Assembly: GCF_029212375.1 (NCBI RefSeq)
Contig: NZ_JARGNU010000001.1
Location: 401,638-465,637, forward strand
DNA: 64,000 bases
Direction of reading: 5' to 3'
From: Zhongshania sp.
GTDB lineage: Bacteria > Pseudomonadota > Gammaproteobacteria > Pseudomonadales > Spongiibacteraceae
The notes under the pieces were generated by a model. It was not told the origin of the DNA. It was given only the letters and a program-made list of their open reading frames with translations, and ran no database searches. Positions 36,654 through 46,808 of this stretch are shown here, piece after piece. How positions within the stretch are numbered: the first letter of the stretch is position 1; the number at the start of each line of letters is the position of its first letter. Made by a program: the position numbers and the translations under genes.

Positions 36654-38114
36654 GTGACTGAAAGAAGACGTGAGCGTCCTGATGATTACTTCGCCGATTG
36701 GAAAGAGCGCGAAGCGTTAGCAGAGGGTATGATCCCTCTGATTGGTAAACTTTACCGTAGCAATAATGTTAAGACCTACATCTATGGCAAAAATCTGGTT
36801 AACCTCTCGGTGCTAGATATCATGCAGGCCCACCGCTTTGTGCGGCAGGTTGAACAAAACGAAATTTCAGAATTTGAAACCTTCCCAATTATCCAAGCCC
36901 TTGCGACTTTAGATCTCGGCACCGCGCATATTGATGCGGGTCGTATTGCCGTGTCTTACGAAGAGAGCGGTAAGGCTGCCGGTTTGTCGGTAGAGGACTT
37001 TGTTCGCAGTCAGGTGGAAAACCTGATTGGCGGTGCCAAAGATCCGGGTCGCCCATCGCGTGACGTGGTGCTGTATGGCTTTGGTCGTATTGGCCGCTTA
37101 GTTGCTCGCCTCTTGATTGAAAAAGCCGGTGGCGGTGCTAACTTGCGTCTGCGTGCGGTTGTTGTTCGCCATGGCGGCGCCGAAAATGATTTGGTGAAAC
37201 GAGTTAGCTTGTTGCGTCGCGACTCCGTTCACGGTCCCTTTAACGGCACTATTCGTGTTGATGAAGAGCGCCAGTCTTTTGTTGCTAACGGCGTCGAAGT
37301 GAAAGTGATTTACGCTAACTCTCCGGACGAAGTGGATTACACAGCCTATGGCATCAATGATGCTATCTTGGTTGATAACACCGGTAAGTGGCGCGACGTA
37401 GATGGTTTGTCTATTCACCTCGGTCGCCCAGGTATTGCCAAGGTTCTGCTGACCGCGCCTGGTAAAGGCGACATGAAAAACATCGTTCACGGTGTTAACA
37501 GTGATCAAATCTTGGCAGAAGACACCATCATCTCTGCCGCTAGCTGCACCACCAACGCAATTGCACCGCCACTTAAAGTGCTGGACGATAAGTTTGGCGT
37601 TGAAAATGGCCACGTTGAAACGGTTCACTCTTACACCAATGACCAGAATCTGATCGACAATTACCACAAAGGTGATCGTCGCGGCCGCAGCGCGCCATTG
37701 AACATGGTTATTTCTGAAACCGGTGCGGCTAAAGCCGTAGGTAAAGTATTGCCCGCGATGTTGGGTAAGCTGAGCGGCAACGCGATTCGCGTGCCAACGC
37801 CTAATGTGTCACTGGCCATTCTCAAGTTGAACTTGAAGACCGAGACCACCAAAGAAGAACTTAACGAGTTTATGCGTAAAGTTGCGCTGCACTCGCCACT
37901 GCGTAAGCAAATTGACTACTCAAACTCGCCAGAAGTTGTGTCTAGCGATTTTGTGGGTTCGCGTCACGCCTGTGTGTTCGACAGCGAAGCGACCATCGTT
38001 AATGGCAAAAGCGCCATTCTGTACTGCTGGTACGACAACGAGTTTGGCTATAGCTGCCAGGTTCACCGCGTGCTAGAGAAGATGGCTGGCGTTGAATATG
38101 CAGTATATCCCTAG
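36654..38114 (+). CDS. gap: Large-form glyceraldehyde-3-phosphate dehydrogenase
   Basis: This is the long GAPDH found beside mfd in Pseudomonas, with an extra N-terminal domain of about 120 residues before the Rossmann fold. GFGRIGRLVARLL begins NAD binding. The catalytic Cys298 lies in SAASCTTNAI, with HSYTNDQN and WYDNEFGYS following. I choose GTG at 36654 (AAGGG eight bases upstream, giving 486 residues, MTERRRERPDD) instead of an in-frame start 72 bases earlier, because the family starts about there. Cofactor choice and gluconeogenic role are not deducible from reading. No clear terminator separates it from nqr. Confidence 0.92.
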   Translation: MTERRRERPDDYFADWKEREALAEGMIPLIGKLYRSNNVKTYIYGKNLVNLSVLDIMQAHRFVRQVEQNEISEFETFPIIQALATLDLGTAHIDAGRIAVSYEESGKAAGLSVEDFVRSQVENLIGGAKDPGRPSRDVVLYGFGRIGRLVARLLIEKAGGGANLRLRAVVVRHGGAENDLVKRVSLLRRDSVHGPFNGTIRVDEERQSFVANGVEVKVIYANSPDEVDYTAYGINDAILVDNTGKWRDVDGLSIHLGRPGIAKVLLTAPGKGDMKNIVHGVNSDQILAEDTIISAASCTTNAIAPPLKVLDDKFGVENGHVETVHSYTNDQNLIDNYHKGDRRGRSAPLNMVISETGAAKAVGKVLPAMLGKLSGNAIRVPTPNVSLAILKLNLKTETTKEELNEFMRKVALHSPLRKQIDYSNSPEVVSSDFVGSRHACVFDSEATIVNGKSAILYCWYDNEFGYSCQVHRVLEKMAGVEYAVYP

Positions 38115-38170
38115 GATTAATCGGGGCGGGCTAATCTGAGTCTCGATCAGCCCAGACGATAAATGTTTGT

Positions 38171-38298
38171 GCTTACCATCGATATCCGCAGTCTTTCGGT
38201 GGTAAGCAGTTCGGCGAGTCTTTATACTTGCCGCAGTTTTTGAGGCGCACGGCTGGTCACACAGTCCGTGTGTTACTCCCGGAGCGCTTCCGCGCCGG
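38171..38298 (+). promoter_or_regulatory. Structured leader of the nqr operon
   Basis: The gap holds a perfect GCTTACCA/TGGTAAGC inverted repeat (38171-38178 and 38200-38207), a TATACT -10-like box (38223-38228) without a good -35, and a GC-rich GCGC-TTCC-GCGC hairpin (38284-38295). I read this as promoter plus leader; no known riboswitch is recognised. Confidence 0.35.
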
Positions 38299-38352
38299 AA
38301 TTTACGCAGATTTGCAATTTCGCGTTCAACCATAAGAGTGTTAGGCAGCCTT

Positions 38353-39693
38353 ATGATCAAAATTAACAAGGGCTTGGATCTTCCCATATCCGGCGCGCCC
38401 GAGCAGCATATTGAGCCTGGCTCAAAAGTGCGTGCGGTGGCGATGCTGGGGTTTGACTACCTTGGTATGAAACCCACCATGGCAGTTAAGGTCGGCGATC
38501 GGGTTAAAACAGGGCAATTACTTTTTACCGACAAGAAAACCCCCGGCGTTCGCTACACAGCGCCAGCAACCGGCTTGATTTCTGCTGTAAATCGCGGCGA
38601 GAAGCGAGTGTTGCAGTCGGTGGTTATCGATGTCGAAGATGATGAGTACGAATCTTTTAGCAAATACGACGCTGCTGCCCTGAGTGGGCTCAGCGCTGAA
38701 CAGGTTGCCGAGAACCTTCAGCAATCTGGTTTGTGGACGGCATTGCGCACTAGACCGTTTAGTAAAGTGCCAGCAATTGGCAGTACGCCAGCGGCAATTT
38801 TCGTGACGGCCATCGACACGCATCCCTTGGCGGCAAATCCCGCTGTGGTGATAGCCGATGCCGAAAGCGATTTTACCAACGGCTTGGAATTACTGTGCCG
38901 CCTAACTGACGGTAAAGTGCATTTATGCATTGCCCCAGGCAGTTCGGTGCCAAGTTTGGATAATGATCAGCTGCGCGTAGCAGAGTTTGGCGGCGTACAC
39001 CCCGCCGGCTTGGCTGGTACCCACATCCACTTCTTGGAAGGCGCTAGCGCCACCAAAGTGGTGTGGACAATTGGTTATCAAGATGTGATAGCCATGGGCA
39101 GATTATTCACCACGGGCAAATTAAGCACAGACCGCGTGGTGGCCTTGGCGGGTCCGCAAGTGGACAAGCCGCGCCTAATTCGCACTCGGCTTGGTGCGAG
39201 CTTGGAAGAGCTGTGCGCTGGCCAAGTTCGGCCTGGCAATAATCGTATTATTTCCGGCTCGGTCTTGGGTGGTCGTACCGCGCGCGGTGCGGGGGCATTC
39301 CTAGGTCGCTATCACAATCAAGTGACCGTATTGGCCGAGGGCACCCAGCGCGAATTTATGGGCTGGTTGTCACCTGGTGTAAATAAACATTCGGCACTGC
39401 GAATTTATATTTCGCAATTCTTTAGTAAGCCGATTGCCTACACCACAAATACCAATGGTAGCGAGCGCGCCATGGTGCCAGTTGGCGCCTATGAGCGCGT
39501 TATGCCGCTGGATATTTTGCCAACGCAGCTACTGCGTTCGTTGATAGTTGGTGACACCCAAATGGCACAGTCCTTGGGATGTTTGGAATTGGACGAAGAA
39601 GACCTCGCGCTGTGTACCTATGTTTGCCCTGGCAAATATGAGTTCGGTCCGATCCTTCGCGACAATTTAAGCCGCATAGAGAAAGAGGGTTAA
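38353..39693 (+). CDS. nqrA: Na+-translocating NADH:quinone reductase subunit A
   Basis: NqrA is the peripheral quinone-associated subunit of the sodium pump. The 446 residues match the family: [14 protein letters not shown] at the start, [32 protein letters not shown], and the C-terminal [13 protein letters not shown]. The ATG at 38353 is taken over a GTG 15 bases earlier; AGG lies eight bases upstream. First gene of nqrABCDEF-apbE-nqrM. Confidence 0.97.
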   Translation: MIKINKGLDLPISGAPEQHIEPGSKVRAVAMLGFDYLGMKPTMAVKVGDRVKTGQLLFTDKKTPGVRYTAPATGLISAVNRGEKRVLQSVVIDVEDDEYESFSKYDAAALSGLSAEQVAENLQQSGLWTALRTRPFSKVPAIGSTPAAIFVTAIDTHPLAANPAVVIADAESDFTNGLELLCRLTDGKVHLCIAPGSSVPSLDNDQLRVAEFGGVHPAGLAGTHIHFLEGASATKVVWTIGYQDVIAMGRLFTTGKLSTDRVVALAGPQVDKPRLIRTRLGASLEELCAGQVRPGNNRIISGSVLGGRTARGAGAFLGRYHNQVTVLAEGTQREFMGWLSPGVNKHSALRIYISQFFSKPIAYTTNTNGSERAMVPVGAYERVMPLDILPTQLLRSLIVGDTQMAQSLGCLELDEEDLALCTYVCPGKYEFGPILRDNLSRIEKEG

Positions 39694-39696
39694 GTT

Positions 39697-40893
39697 ATGG
39701 GGCTGAGAAAAATTCTCGACGACATGGCGCCGCATTTTGAAAAAGGCGGCCGCTATGAGAAATGGTATGCACTTTACGAAGCTGCAGATACTATTTTTTA
39801 TTCGCCATCTAGCGTCACTAAAAGCAACGCACACGTTCGCGACGGTGTCGACCTAAAGCGGATTATGATTACGGTTTGGTTCTGCGCTTTTCCCGCGATG
39901 TTCTACGGTATGTGGAATATCGGTTTTCAAGCCAACCAGATCATGCTGGATTCTGGCATTGCCGCCGGTGAAGGTTGGCGACATGTCATGATCTCAATGA
40001 TGGCTGGGTACGACCCTGCCAGTCTCTGGGATAATTTCTGGCATGGCTTTTGGTACTTTATTCCGGTTTATGCGGTCACTTTCTTGGTTGGTGGTTTCTG
40101 GGAAGTGCTGTTTGCGATGAAACGCGGCCATGAAGTTAACGAAGGCTTCTTTGTTACCTCCATTCTGTTTGCTTTGATTTGCCCGCCAAGTATTCCTTTG
40201 TGGCAGGTGGCTCTGGGTATCAGTTTCGGTGTGGTTATTGCCAAAGAAGTATTTGGCGGCACTGGCAAAAACTTCTTAAACCCTGCATTAGCAGGTCGCG
40301 CTTTCTTGTTCTTTGCTTACCCAGCGCAAATGTCTGGTGACGCGGTATGGACGGCAGTTGATGGCTTTACCGGCGCAACGCCATTGTCTATTGCTGCTAG
40401 CGATGGCATGGCGGTTCTGCAGGAAAAAATGACGTGGATGGACGCTTTCCTCGGCAATATGCAGGGCTCTATGGGTGAAGTGTCGACCTTGGCAATCTTC
40501 CTTGGCGGCGCGGTGCTGCTGTGGACCGGTATTGCCTCGTGGCGCATAGTGGTTGGCGTATTAATTGGCATGTTTAGCTTGTCAATGCTGTTCAACTCCA
40601 TGCAAAGCGATAATTTAATGATGGCCATGCCTTGGCATTGGCATCTTGTGCTGGGCGGCTTTGCTTTCGGTATGATGTTTATGGCGACTGACCCTGTGTC
40701 ATCGTCAATGACCAATACCGGCAAGTGGATTTTCGGTGCTTTGATCGGCTGTATGGTAGTTTTAATTCGCGTAGTGAATCCTGCTTTCCCAGAAGGCATG
40801 ATGTTGGCAATTTTGTTCGCTAATTTATTCGCGCCGCTAATCGATCATTTCGTAGTGCAGGCAAATATCAAGCGGAGGTTGGCACGTGGCTAA
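39697..40893 (+). CDS. nqrB: Na+-NQR subunit B
   Basis: An inner-membrane subunit of 398 residues with about ten helices, homologous to RnfD. It carries a covalently bound FMN on the Thr of GATPL (in TGATPLSIA), as in other NqrB. The N-terminus ([18 protein letters not shown]) is cytoplasmic. It starts 3 bases after nqrA and overlaps nqrC by 8 bases. Confidence 0.97.
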   Translation: MGLRKILDDMAPHFEKGGRYEKWYALYEAADTIFYSPSSVTKSNAHVRDGVDLKRIMITVWFCAFPAMFYGMWNIGFQANQIMLDSGIAAGEGWRHVMISMMAGYDPASLWDNFWHGFWYFIPVYAVTFLVGGFWEVLFAMKRGHEVNEGFFVTSILFALICPPSIPLWQVALGISFGVVIAKEVFGGTGKNFLNPALAGRAFLFFAYPAQMSGDAVWTAVDGFTGATPLSIAASDGMAVLQEKMTWMDAFLGNMQGSMGEVSTLAIFLGGAVLLWTGIASWRIVVGVLIGMFSLSMLFNSMQSDNLMMAMPWHWHLVLGGFAFGMMFMATDPVSSSMTNTGKWIFGALIGCMVVLIRVVNPAFPEGMMLAILFANLFAPLIDHFVVQANIKRRLARG

Positions 40894-41653
40894 TAACGAC
40901 AGTATCCCAAGAACGCTACTGGTTGCCGTTACGCTGTGTATCGTCTGTGCTCTGGTTGTGGCCAGCGCAGCCGTTATGCTGAAACCGGCCCAGGTAATCA
41001 ATAAAGCCCTCGATCGCAAAGCCAATATTTTGGCAGCGGCGGGGTTGTTAGTTCCCGGCGAGAGCGTTGAGGAGCAGTTTAAACAGGTCACCACCAAAAT
41101 TGTTGACCTGAACACAGGTAAGTTTACTGATGAGATGCCTTTAAAAGGCTTTGAACAGGCTAAAGTTGCCAAAGATTCTGAGACTTCTATTGCGCTGGGC
41201 GAAGACGATCTCGCCAAAATTCGCCGTCGTGAAAACTACGCCATGGTGTATTTGATCGAGAAAGACGGCCAGTACGATAAAGTGATTTTACCGGTGCGCG
41301 GCTACGGTCTGTGGTCAACGCTCTACGGTTTTCTCGCGCTGGAAAATGACTTTAATACCGTCGCTGGCTTAGGCTTTTACGATCACGGCGAAACCCCTGG
41401 TCTCGGTGGTGAAGTTGATAATCCTAAGTGGAAGGCGCTGTGGCCAGGTAAAGAAATTTACGATGACGGCGACGTGGCCATTGAACTTGTAAAAGGCAAT
41501 GTCGACAGCAGCACACCCCATGCCGACAACAAAGTTGATGCTTTGTCAGGTGCCACCTTAACCAGCCGTGGTGTCAGCAACTTGCTGCGCTTCTGGATGG
41601 GCGAGCTGGGTTATAAATCATTTTTAAGCAACTTGCGTTCAGGGGAGGCATAA
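40886..41653 (+). CDS. nqrC: Na+-NQR subunit C
   Basis: The 255-residue subunit has one N-terminal membrane helix and a periplasmic FMN domain. The flavin attachment site SGATLTS is intact ([15 protein letters not shown]). ApbE, encoded downstream, would attach FMN there. GTG start with GGAGG seven bases upstream; overlap of 8 bases with nqrB. Confidence 0.97.
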   Translation: MANNDSIPRTLLVAVTLCIVCALVVASAAVMLKPAQVINKALDRKANILAAAGLLVPGESVEEQFKQVTTKIVDLNTGKFTDEMPLKGFEQAKVAKDSETSIALGEDDLAKIRRRENYAMVYLIEKDGQYDKVILPVRGYGLWSTLYGFLALENDFNTVAGLGFYDHGETPGLGGEVDNPKWKALWPGKEIYDDGDVAIELVKGNVDSSTPHADNKVDALSGATLTSRGVSNLLRFWMGELGYKSFLSNLRSGEA

Positions 41654-41656
41654 ACC

Positions 41657-42322
41657 ATGTCGATGATGAAAGAAGCCCTAACCAAGCCAATTTTACAGAA
41701 TAACCCCATTGCCTTGCAGATACTCGGTATCTGCTCGGCTCTGGCGGTGACCTCCAGCCTTAAAGTAACGCTGGTAATGTGTATCTCTGTAACTTTGGTA
41801 ACGGCCTGCTCAAGCTTTGCGGTTTCGCTGATCCGCAATCAGATTCCGAGCAGCATTCGAATTATTGTGCAGATGGTGATTATCGCCTCGCTGGTTATTG
41901 TGGTCGACCAGTTGTTAAAGGCCTATGCCTTTGCAATAAGTAAGCAGCTCTCGGTATTTGTTGGTTTGATCATCACCAACTGTATCGTTATGGGTCGCGC
42001 CGAAGGCTTTGCGATGAAAAACCCGCCAGTGGCGAGTTTTGTCGACGGTATTGGTAATGGCCTTGGCTACAGCGTGGTGCTGTTTAGCATTGCGGTAGTT
42101 CGCGAACTGTTTGGCTCTGGTAAATTGTTTGGTTTTGAAATTCTGCCACTTGTTACTGATGGTGGCTGGTATGTGCCTAATGGCCTGCTGCTATTGCCGC
42201 CAAGCGCGTTCTTCCTGATTGGTATTTTTATCTGGGTATTGCGCTCAGTGAAGAAAGAACAGGTTGAGAAAGTGGAATTTAAAATCACCAAAAATACCCG
42301 CAGCGTTAAGGAGGCCTTTTAA
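41657..42322 (+). CDS. nqrD: Na+-NQR subunit D
   Basis: A 221-residue membrane subunit with six helices of the RnfE/NqrD type. It pairs with NqrE to hold an iron centre between them ([15 protein letters not shown] carries the conserved Cys). Starts 3 bases after nqrC; its stop overlaps the nqrE start by one base. Confidence 0.97.
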   Translation: MSMMKEALTKPILQNNPIALQILGICSALAVTSSLKVTLVMCISVTLVTACSSFAVSLIRNQIPSSIRIIVQMVIIASLVIVVDQLLKAYAFAISKQLSVFVGLIITNCIVMGRAEGFAMKNPPVASFVDGIGNGLGYSVVLFSIAVVRELFGSGKLFGFEILPLVTDGGWYVPNGLLLLPPSAFFLIGIFIWVLRSVKKEQVEKVEFKITKNTRSVKEAF

Positions 42323-42930
42323 TGGAACACTATATTAGCCTGTTCGTGCGCTCGGTATTTTTAGAGAACATGGCGCTGAGTTTTTTCCTCGGCATGTGTA
42401 CTTTTATGGCGATTTCCAAAAAAATTCAGGCCGCCATCGGTTTGGGTATTGCGGTAATCGTGGTAATGGCACTGACCGTTCCGGTCAACAGCCTCATCTA
42501 TAACCATTTGCTCCGTGAAGGCGCGCTGGCTTGGGCCGGTTACCCCGATGTAGATCTGAGCTTTTTGGGTTTGCTGAGCTATATCGGTGTTATTGCCGCG
42601 ATAGTGCAAATCATGGAAATGGTATTGGATAAATATGTACCGGCGCTCTACAACGCACTGGGCGTATTCCTGCCCTTGATCACAGTTAACTGCGCAATTA
42701 TGGGCGGCTCGCTGTTCATGGTTGAACGCGACTACGGTTTTGCAGATTCGGTGGTATACGGCGCAGGCGCCGGTACTGGCTGGGCACTAGCCATTGTTGC
42801 CTTGGCGGGTATCCGTGAAAAATTAAAATACAGCGATGTTCCCGAAGGCCTTCGCGGTCTGGGTATTACCTTCATCACTGTTGGCTTAATGTCGTTGGGC
42901 TTTATGTCCTTCGGCGGTATTGATCTCTAA
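42322..42930 (+). CDS. nqrE: Na+-NQR subunit E
   Basis: A 202-residue membrane subunit homologous to RnfA with six helices. [10 protein letters not shown] and [12 protein letters not shown] carry the two cysteines thought to contribute to the iron centre shared with NqrD. It starts at TAATG with nqrD. Confidence 0.97.
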   Translation: MEHYISLFVRSVFLENMALSFFLGMCTFMAISKKIQAAIGLGIAVIVVMALTVPVNSLIYNHLLREGALAWAGYPDVDLSFLGLLSYIGVIAAIVQIMEMVLDKYVPALYNALGVFLPLITVNCAIMGGSLFMVERDYGFADSVVYGAGAGTGWALAIVALAGIREKLKYSDVPEGLRGLGITFITVGLMSLGFMSFGGIDL

Positions 42931-42953
42931 CCGAGAAAACTGGAGAAGAATTA

Positions 42954-44177
42954 ATGAATACAGTAGTTATTCTCGGTGTGGGCATGTTTACCGCGATTGT
43001 ATTGTCGCTGGTTGGCGTTATTTTGTTTGCGCGCTCGCGCCTTGTGAGCAGCGGCAATGTCACCATCGAGATCAATGGCGAAAAAACCATTACCGTGCCG
43101 GCAGGCGATAAATTATTAAGCACATTGTCGGGCCAAGGTGTATTTTTGGCCTCGGCCTGTGGTGGTGGCGGTAGCTGCGCCCAGTGCAAGTGTATTGTTA
43201 GCGATGGCGGCGGCTCGATGCTGGCCACCGAAGAAGCGCATTTCAGCCCTCGCGAAGCCCGTGAAGGCTGGCGTTTGTCTTGCCAGACTCCGGTTAAGCA
43301 GGATATGAAGATCGAAGTGCCAGAGGACGTCTTTGGTGTTAAACAGTGGGAATGTACCGTTGAGTCCAACCCCAATGTCGCGACCTTTATCAAAGAGCTG
43401 ACCCTGAAACTGCCAGAAGGCGAGAACGTTAACTTCCGTGCTGGTGGCTATGTGCAGCTTGAGTGCCCACCGCACCATGTTAAGTATTCGGATTTTGATA
43501 TTCCGGCCGAATACAAAGGTGATTGGGAGCGTTTTGGCTTCTTGAATGTTGAATCGAAAGTGGAAGAGACGGTTATTCGCGCCTACTCCATGGCCAATTA
43601 CCCAGAAGAGCGGGGCATTGTTAAGTTCAATATTCGGGCGGCGACGCCACCACCAAATAATCTGGCCTTAACACCTGGTCAGATGTCGTCTTGGGTCTTT
43701 AGTCTTAAGCCTGGCGACAAGGTGAAAGTGTACGGCCCGTTTGGTGAATTCTTTGCCAAAGAAACTGACGCGGAAATGGTTTTTGTTGGCGGAGGTGCAG
43801 GTATGGCGCCAATGCGTTCGCATATCTTTGATCAGCTGATGCGTTTAAAAACTAAACGTAAAATTACTTTTTGGTATGGCGCTCGCTCTATGCGTGAAGC
43901 TTTCTACGTGGAAGAGTACGACAAGCTGGCCGCTGAAAATGAGAACTTTGAGTGGCACTTGGCGCTCTCTGATCCTCAGCCCGAAGATAATTGGACTGGC
44001 ATGACTGGTTTTATCCATCAGGTGTTGTTTGAAAACTACTTGAAGGATCACGAAGCGCCGGAAGATTGTGAGTTTTACATGTGTGGGCCGCCGATGATGA
44101 ATTCGGCTGTTATTAAAATGTTGGAAGATCTCGGTGTTGAACAAGACAATATACTTCTCGATGACTTCGGTGGGTAA
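42954..44177 (+). CDS. nqrF: Na+-NQR subunit F
   Basis: The NADH-oxidising subunit, 407 residues: N-terminal membrane helix, 2Fe-2S domain with Cys69, Cys75, Cys78 ([13 protein letters not shown]) and a fourth Cys near 111 (LSCQTP), then an FAD domain ([11 protein letters not shown]) and an NADH-binding domain ([12 protein letters not shown]). Length and all ligands are standard. Its last 17 bases overlap apbE, and a terminator-like hairpin begins 13 bases after its stop. Confidence 0.97.
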   Translation: MNTVVILGVGMFTAIVLSLVGVILFARSRLVSSGNVTIEINGEKTITVPAGDKLLSTLSGQGVFLASACGGGGSCAQCKCIVSDGGGSMLATEEAHFSPREAREGWRLSCQTPVKQDMKIEVPEDVFGVKQWECTVESNPNVATFIKELTLKLPEGENVNFRAGGYVQLECPPHHVKYSDFDIPAEYKGDWERFGFLNVESKVEETVIRAYSMANYPEERGIVKFNIRAATPPPNNLALTPGQMSSWVFSLKPGDKVKVYGPFGEFFAKETDAEMVFVGGGAGMAPMRSHIFDQLMRLKTKRKITFWYGARSMREAFYVEEYDKLAAENENFEWHLALSDPQPEDNWTGMTGFIHQVLFENYLKDHEAPEDCEFYMCGPPMMNSAVIKMLEDLGVEQDNILLDDFGG

Positions 44178-45198
44178 TTTGCCTCGCAACACAATAAAAG
44201 CAGCCTTAGTGCTGCTTTTATTGTTTTTGGTAGGCTGCTCAGCGAAACAAGCGCCATTTTTACAAGTGAATGGCACTACCATGGGCACCACTTATCACAT
44301 CACGCTGCGCCAGCCGAGCGATGAGTGGACGGAGCAAAGCCTGAAGGAAGCGCTGGACCTGCGCCTGCAGGCGTTTAATCAGCTCGCTTCAACGTATATC
44401 CCAAACTCGGAATTGAACCGCTTAAATGACGCGCCAGTAAATGAGTGGCATCCGGTCATGCCGATGCTGTTCGATATTTTGGTTCTGTCGACAGAAGTAA
44501 GTTGGCTGAGTAACGGCGCGTTTGACATTACCGTTGCACCGCTGGTGAACTTATGGGGCTTTGGCCCAGTTAAACACGACGGCAAGCCCACAGACGAGGC
44601 CGTTGCAAAAGCCCGTGAAAACGTGGGTTTTGGTGAAATTGAGCTGGATATCCTCGACAAAAAAGTGCTTAAACACAAAGATTTGCATATCGACTTGTCG
44701 GCGATTGCGAAAGGCTACGGCGTTGATGTGGTCGCCTTGTGGCTCGAATCCCTTGGCACCAAGGACTATTTGGTCGAAATCGGCGGCGAGATGCGGGTCG
44801 CAGGCCTTAGCCCTCGTGGTGATCAGTGGCGAATTGGGGTAGAAAACCCCGACGTGGAAAACCCAGAAACCACGCCGATCCGCTTGGGCAATATTGGCGT
44901 GGCCACCTCAGGTGACTATCGCAATTATTTTGAAGAAGAGGGCGTGCGTTACTCTCACACTATTGACCCTGGCACTGGCCGACCGATCACCCATAATTTG
45001 GCCTCAGTGACGGTATTGGATGCCTCTTGCGCGTATGCTGATGCTATGGCTACTGCGTTTTCGGTCATGGGCGGGGATAAAACCTTAAAGTTGGCTGAAC
45101 AAATGGGTATACCGGTTTATATTATTGAGAAGGGCGACGCGGGTTTTGTTCGCCGCTACAGTTCTGCATTTGCTCCGTATTTGGAGCAGGAGAAGTAA
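44161..45198 (+). CDS. apbE: FAD:protein FMN transferase ApbE (lipoprotein)
   Basis: ApbE attaches FMN to Thr residues of NqrB and NqrC. The 345 residues begin with a lipoprotein signal ending LVGC (Cys26). The catalytic core has [54 protein letters not shown] and [11 protein letters not shown] use the ATG at 44161, inside nqrF; the alternative GTG at 44170 cannot be excluded. A 14-bp hairpin with a T-run is embedded in the signal-peptide codons. Its placement in the nqr operon matches its substrates. Confidence 0.94.
   Translation: MTSVGNLPRNTIKAALVLLLLFLVGCSAKQAPFLQVNGTTMGTTYHITLRQPSDEWTEQSLKEALDLRLQAFNQLASTYIPNSELNRLNDAPVNEWHPVMPMLFDILVLSTEVSWLSNGAFDITVAPLVNLWGFGPVKHDGKPTDEAVAKARENVGFGEIELDILDKKVLKHKDLHIDLSAIAKGYGVDVVALWLESLGTKDYLVEIGGEMRVAGLSPRGDQWRIGVENPDVENPETTPIRLGNIGVATSGDYRNYFEEEGVRYSHTIDPGTGRPITHNLASVTVLDASCAYADAMATAFSVMGGDKTLKLAEQMGIPVYIIEKGDAGFVRRYSSAFAPYLEQEK
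44191..44228 (+). terminator. Terminator-like hairpin inside the apbE signal-peptide codons
   Basis: ACAATAAAAGCAGC and its exact complement form a 14-bp stem with a CTTAGT loop, followed by TTTT. It has every feature of an intrinsic terminator but sits 13 bases after nqrF and within apbE. It could attenuate apbE-nqrM when ribosomes do not cover it. Confidence 0.7.
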
Positions 45199-45199
45199 A

Positions 45200-45439
45200 A
45201 TGGCAACGATATTTGCTGCGTTTTTTGTGATGTTATTAATTGTTGGCGCAATGTCGATTGGGGTATTGATGGGCCGCAAGCCCATTGCTGGGTCTTGCGG
45301 GGGTGTTGGCGCCGCGCTGAGTGATCCAGATTATGTTTGTGATTTGTGCGGTAATGATCCCAAGAAATGTACCGAGGAAAACGACGCGGCAGCGGCTGCG
45401 CGTAATAAATCGAGCACCACGTTTTACGACGCTAGTTAA
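45200..45439 (+). CDS. nqrM: Na+-NQR maturation factor NqrM
   Basis: NqrM (DUF539) helps deliver iron to the NqrDE centre. The 79 residues have one membrane helix (about 3-24) and four cysteines in the family pattern: Cys33 (GSCGG), Cys47 and Cys50 (CDLC), and Cys57. The ATG at 45200, directly after the apbE stop, is used; an upstream in-frame start would extend into apbE and lacks support. It completes the operon. Confidence 0.94.
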   Translation: MATIFAAFFVMLLIVGAMSIGVLMGRKPIAGSCGGVGAALSDPDYVCDLCGNDPKKCTEENDAAAAARNKSSTTFYDAS

Positions 45440-45454
45440 AATTGCTAAATGCGT

Positions 45455-45534
45455 GACGGGAGACGATAGACGCTAAGCAAAGACAAGCGCTCGCCTTTGA
45501 ATAGTGAGCGCAGCGAATAAAAGCGTCTCCCGTC
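45455..45534 (+). repeat. Nested inverted repeat between nqrM and the DAHP-synthase-like gene
   Basis: GACGGGAGACG (45455-45465) is inverted exactly at 45524-45534, and GCGCTC/GAGCGC (45487-45492, 45506-45511) lies inside. The whole forms a cruciform about 80 bases long without a T-run. A REP-like or miniature mobile element is possible; it also separates convergent genes. Confidence 0.7.
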
Positions 45535-45563
45535 TCCCATCAAGCGTTCTCCAACTTCGTTCA

Positions 45564-46673
45564 TCAAACGTTCTGCCAAACCGCGACCCGCTCTAAATAG
45601 GCTTTCCTCGCAATTTCCATATCTTTTAAAAACGGCTCTAGCTCATTAATGGTAAGCGCTTGGGGGCCGTCGACTAGCGCCTTTTCTGGTGCGGGGTGAA
45701 AGTCTACTAGTACCATATTTGCGCCTGCTAATACTCCTTGAGCGGTGGCGTGGCAGAGCTCTAAAACCCCGTCGGGCGCGACATCGCGGCTGCCCACCGA
45801 GTGGGAGGGGTCGATGCAGACCGGCATTCTGGTTAGTCTTTTCACTGTTGGTACTTGCGCGAAATCCACCATATTGCGGTGGGGGGCGCCAAATTCACTT
45901 TTCATGCCGCGCAGGCAAAAAATAACCTGATTATTACCTTCGCTGGCGAGATATTCCGCGGCGTTCAGCGATTCATTTAAGGTAATGCCAAAGCCGCGCT
46001 TGAGTAACGCGGGGTAGGTGTTTTGGCGGCCTATGGCCTTGAGTAATTCAAAATTCTGGGTATTGCGGGTGCCAATCTGCATAATCACGCCACAGGGATT
46101 GCCGGCATCGGCGAGGGCTTGATCAATTTCCTGCATGTGACTTTCGTGGGTCACTTCCATGGCGATGACCTTTGTGCCGTATTTACCGGCCAAATCAAAG
46201 ACCCAAGGTAGGCAGCTTTTGCCGTGCCCCTGAAATGCATAGGGATTGGTGCGGGGTTTGTAGGCGCCCATGCGTGTGCAGCTAAGGCCGTTGGCCTGCA
46301 GTGCCTTTAGCATTTCCTCGACGTGTTTGGGGTTGTCTACCGCACAGAGACCGGCAAAGATGTGGAGTGACTCTTGGTCGAAGCGCAAACCCTGATAATG
46401 AAAACCACTGGAGCGTTGCTGGTCTTTATGGCGACCCAGAATGCGATATTCCTCAGATATGCGGATCACTTTTTCTACCGCTGGCAGACTTTCGATCTCT
46501 TCTAGGTCGAGGGCGAGCGTGTCGCCAAGCAGATAAATTTCCCTTAGATTCTGGAGTTGGCCGCTGACCTGATGCTGTCTAACTTTAACATCGGGCAATT
46601 GTTTGAGGTGGGCCAAGGTTTTGATGAAGTCTGGGTCCGACTCACTGGTATTGGGGTGAAGTATTAATAGCAT
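45564..46673 (-). CDS. DAHP synthase-like protein, type I-beta architecture, divergent
   Basis: The family condenses PEP and erythrose-4-phosphate to start aromatic biosynthesis. The 369 residues have an N-terminal ferredoxin-like domain (1-75) and a TIM barrel. It keeps Cys110 (FAGLC), MGAYKPRTNPY, IGTRNTQNFELLKAIG, LLKRGF, DPSHSVGSRD and PEKALVDG. It departs from the canonical enzyme as I recall it: AGPCS is AGLCA, the Glu of CERG is Leu (CLRG), and the metal-ligand Glu of VEVHPEPE is Asp324. It may be a low-activity or altered-specificity paralogue. AGAGG precedes the ATG. Not obviously part of an operon. Confidence 0.75.
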   Translation of the reverse strand: MLLILHPNTSESDPDFIKTLAHLKQLPDVKVRQHQVSGQLQNLREIYLLGDTLALDLEEIESLPAVEKVIRISEEYRILGRHKDQQRSSGFHYQGLRFDQESLHIFAGLCAVDNPKHVEEMLKALQANGLSCTRMGAYKPRTNPYAFQGHGKSCLPWVFDLAGKYGTKVIAMEVTHESHMQEIDQALADAGNPCGVIMQIGTRNTQNFELLKAIGRQNTYPALLKRGFGITLNESLNAAEYLASEGNNQVIFCLRGMKSEFGAPHRNMVDFAQVPTVKRLTRMPVCIDPSHSVGSRDVAPDGVLELCHATAQGVLAGANMVLVDFHPAPEKALVDGPQALTINELEPFLKDMEIARKAYLERVAVWQNV

Positions 46674-46808
46674 GTAAAACCTCTTATACCGCGGCTAAAA
46701 CCAAAATCGGCTTAGCGAATACAAATAGCAAAATATGTTTTCTCATAATCCCTATGCTCAATGATAGTATAGGCGCAGATTTTAGACGTGGATTACGATT
46801 AACTTCCT

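Noticed and set aside
37098..37667. 189-codon ORF opposite to gap
   Set aside because: Antisense to a strongly conserved enzyme, no ribosome site and no recognisable domain; a shadow of codon bias.
40317..40799. 160-codon ORF opposite to nqrB
   Set aside because: Antisense shadow; the sense gene is certain and no promoter or ribosome site supports it.
42902..43393. 163-codon ORF opposite to nqrF
   Set aside because: Antisense to the ferredoxin and FAD region of NqrF; composition reflects the complementary strand.
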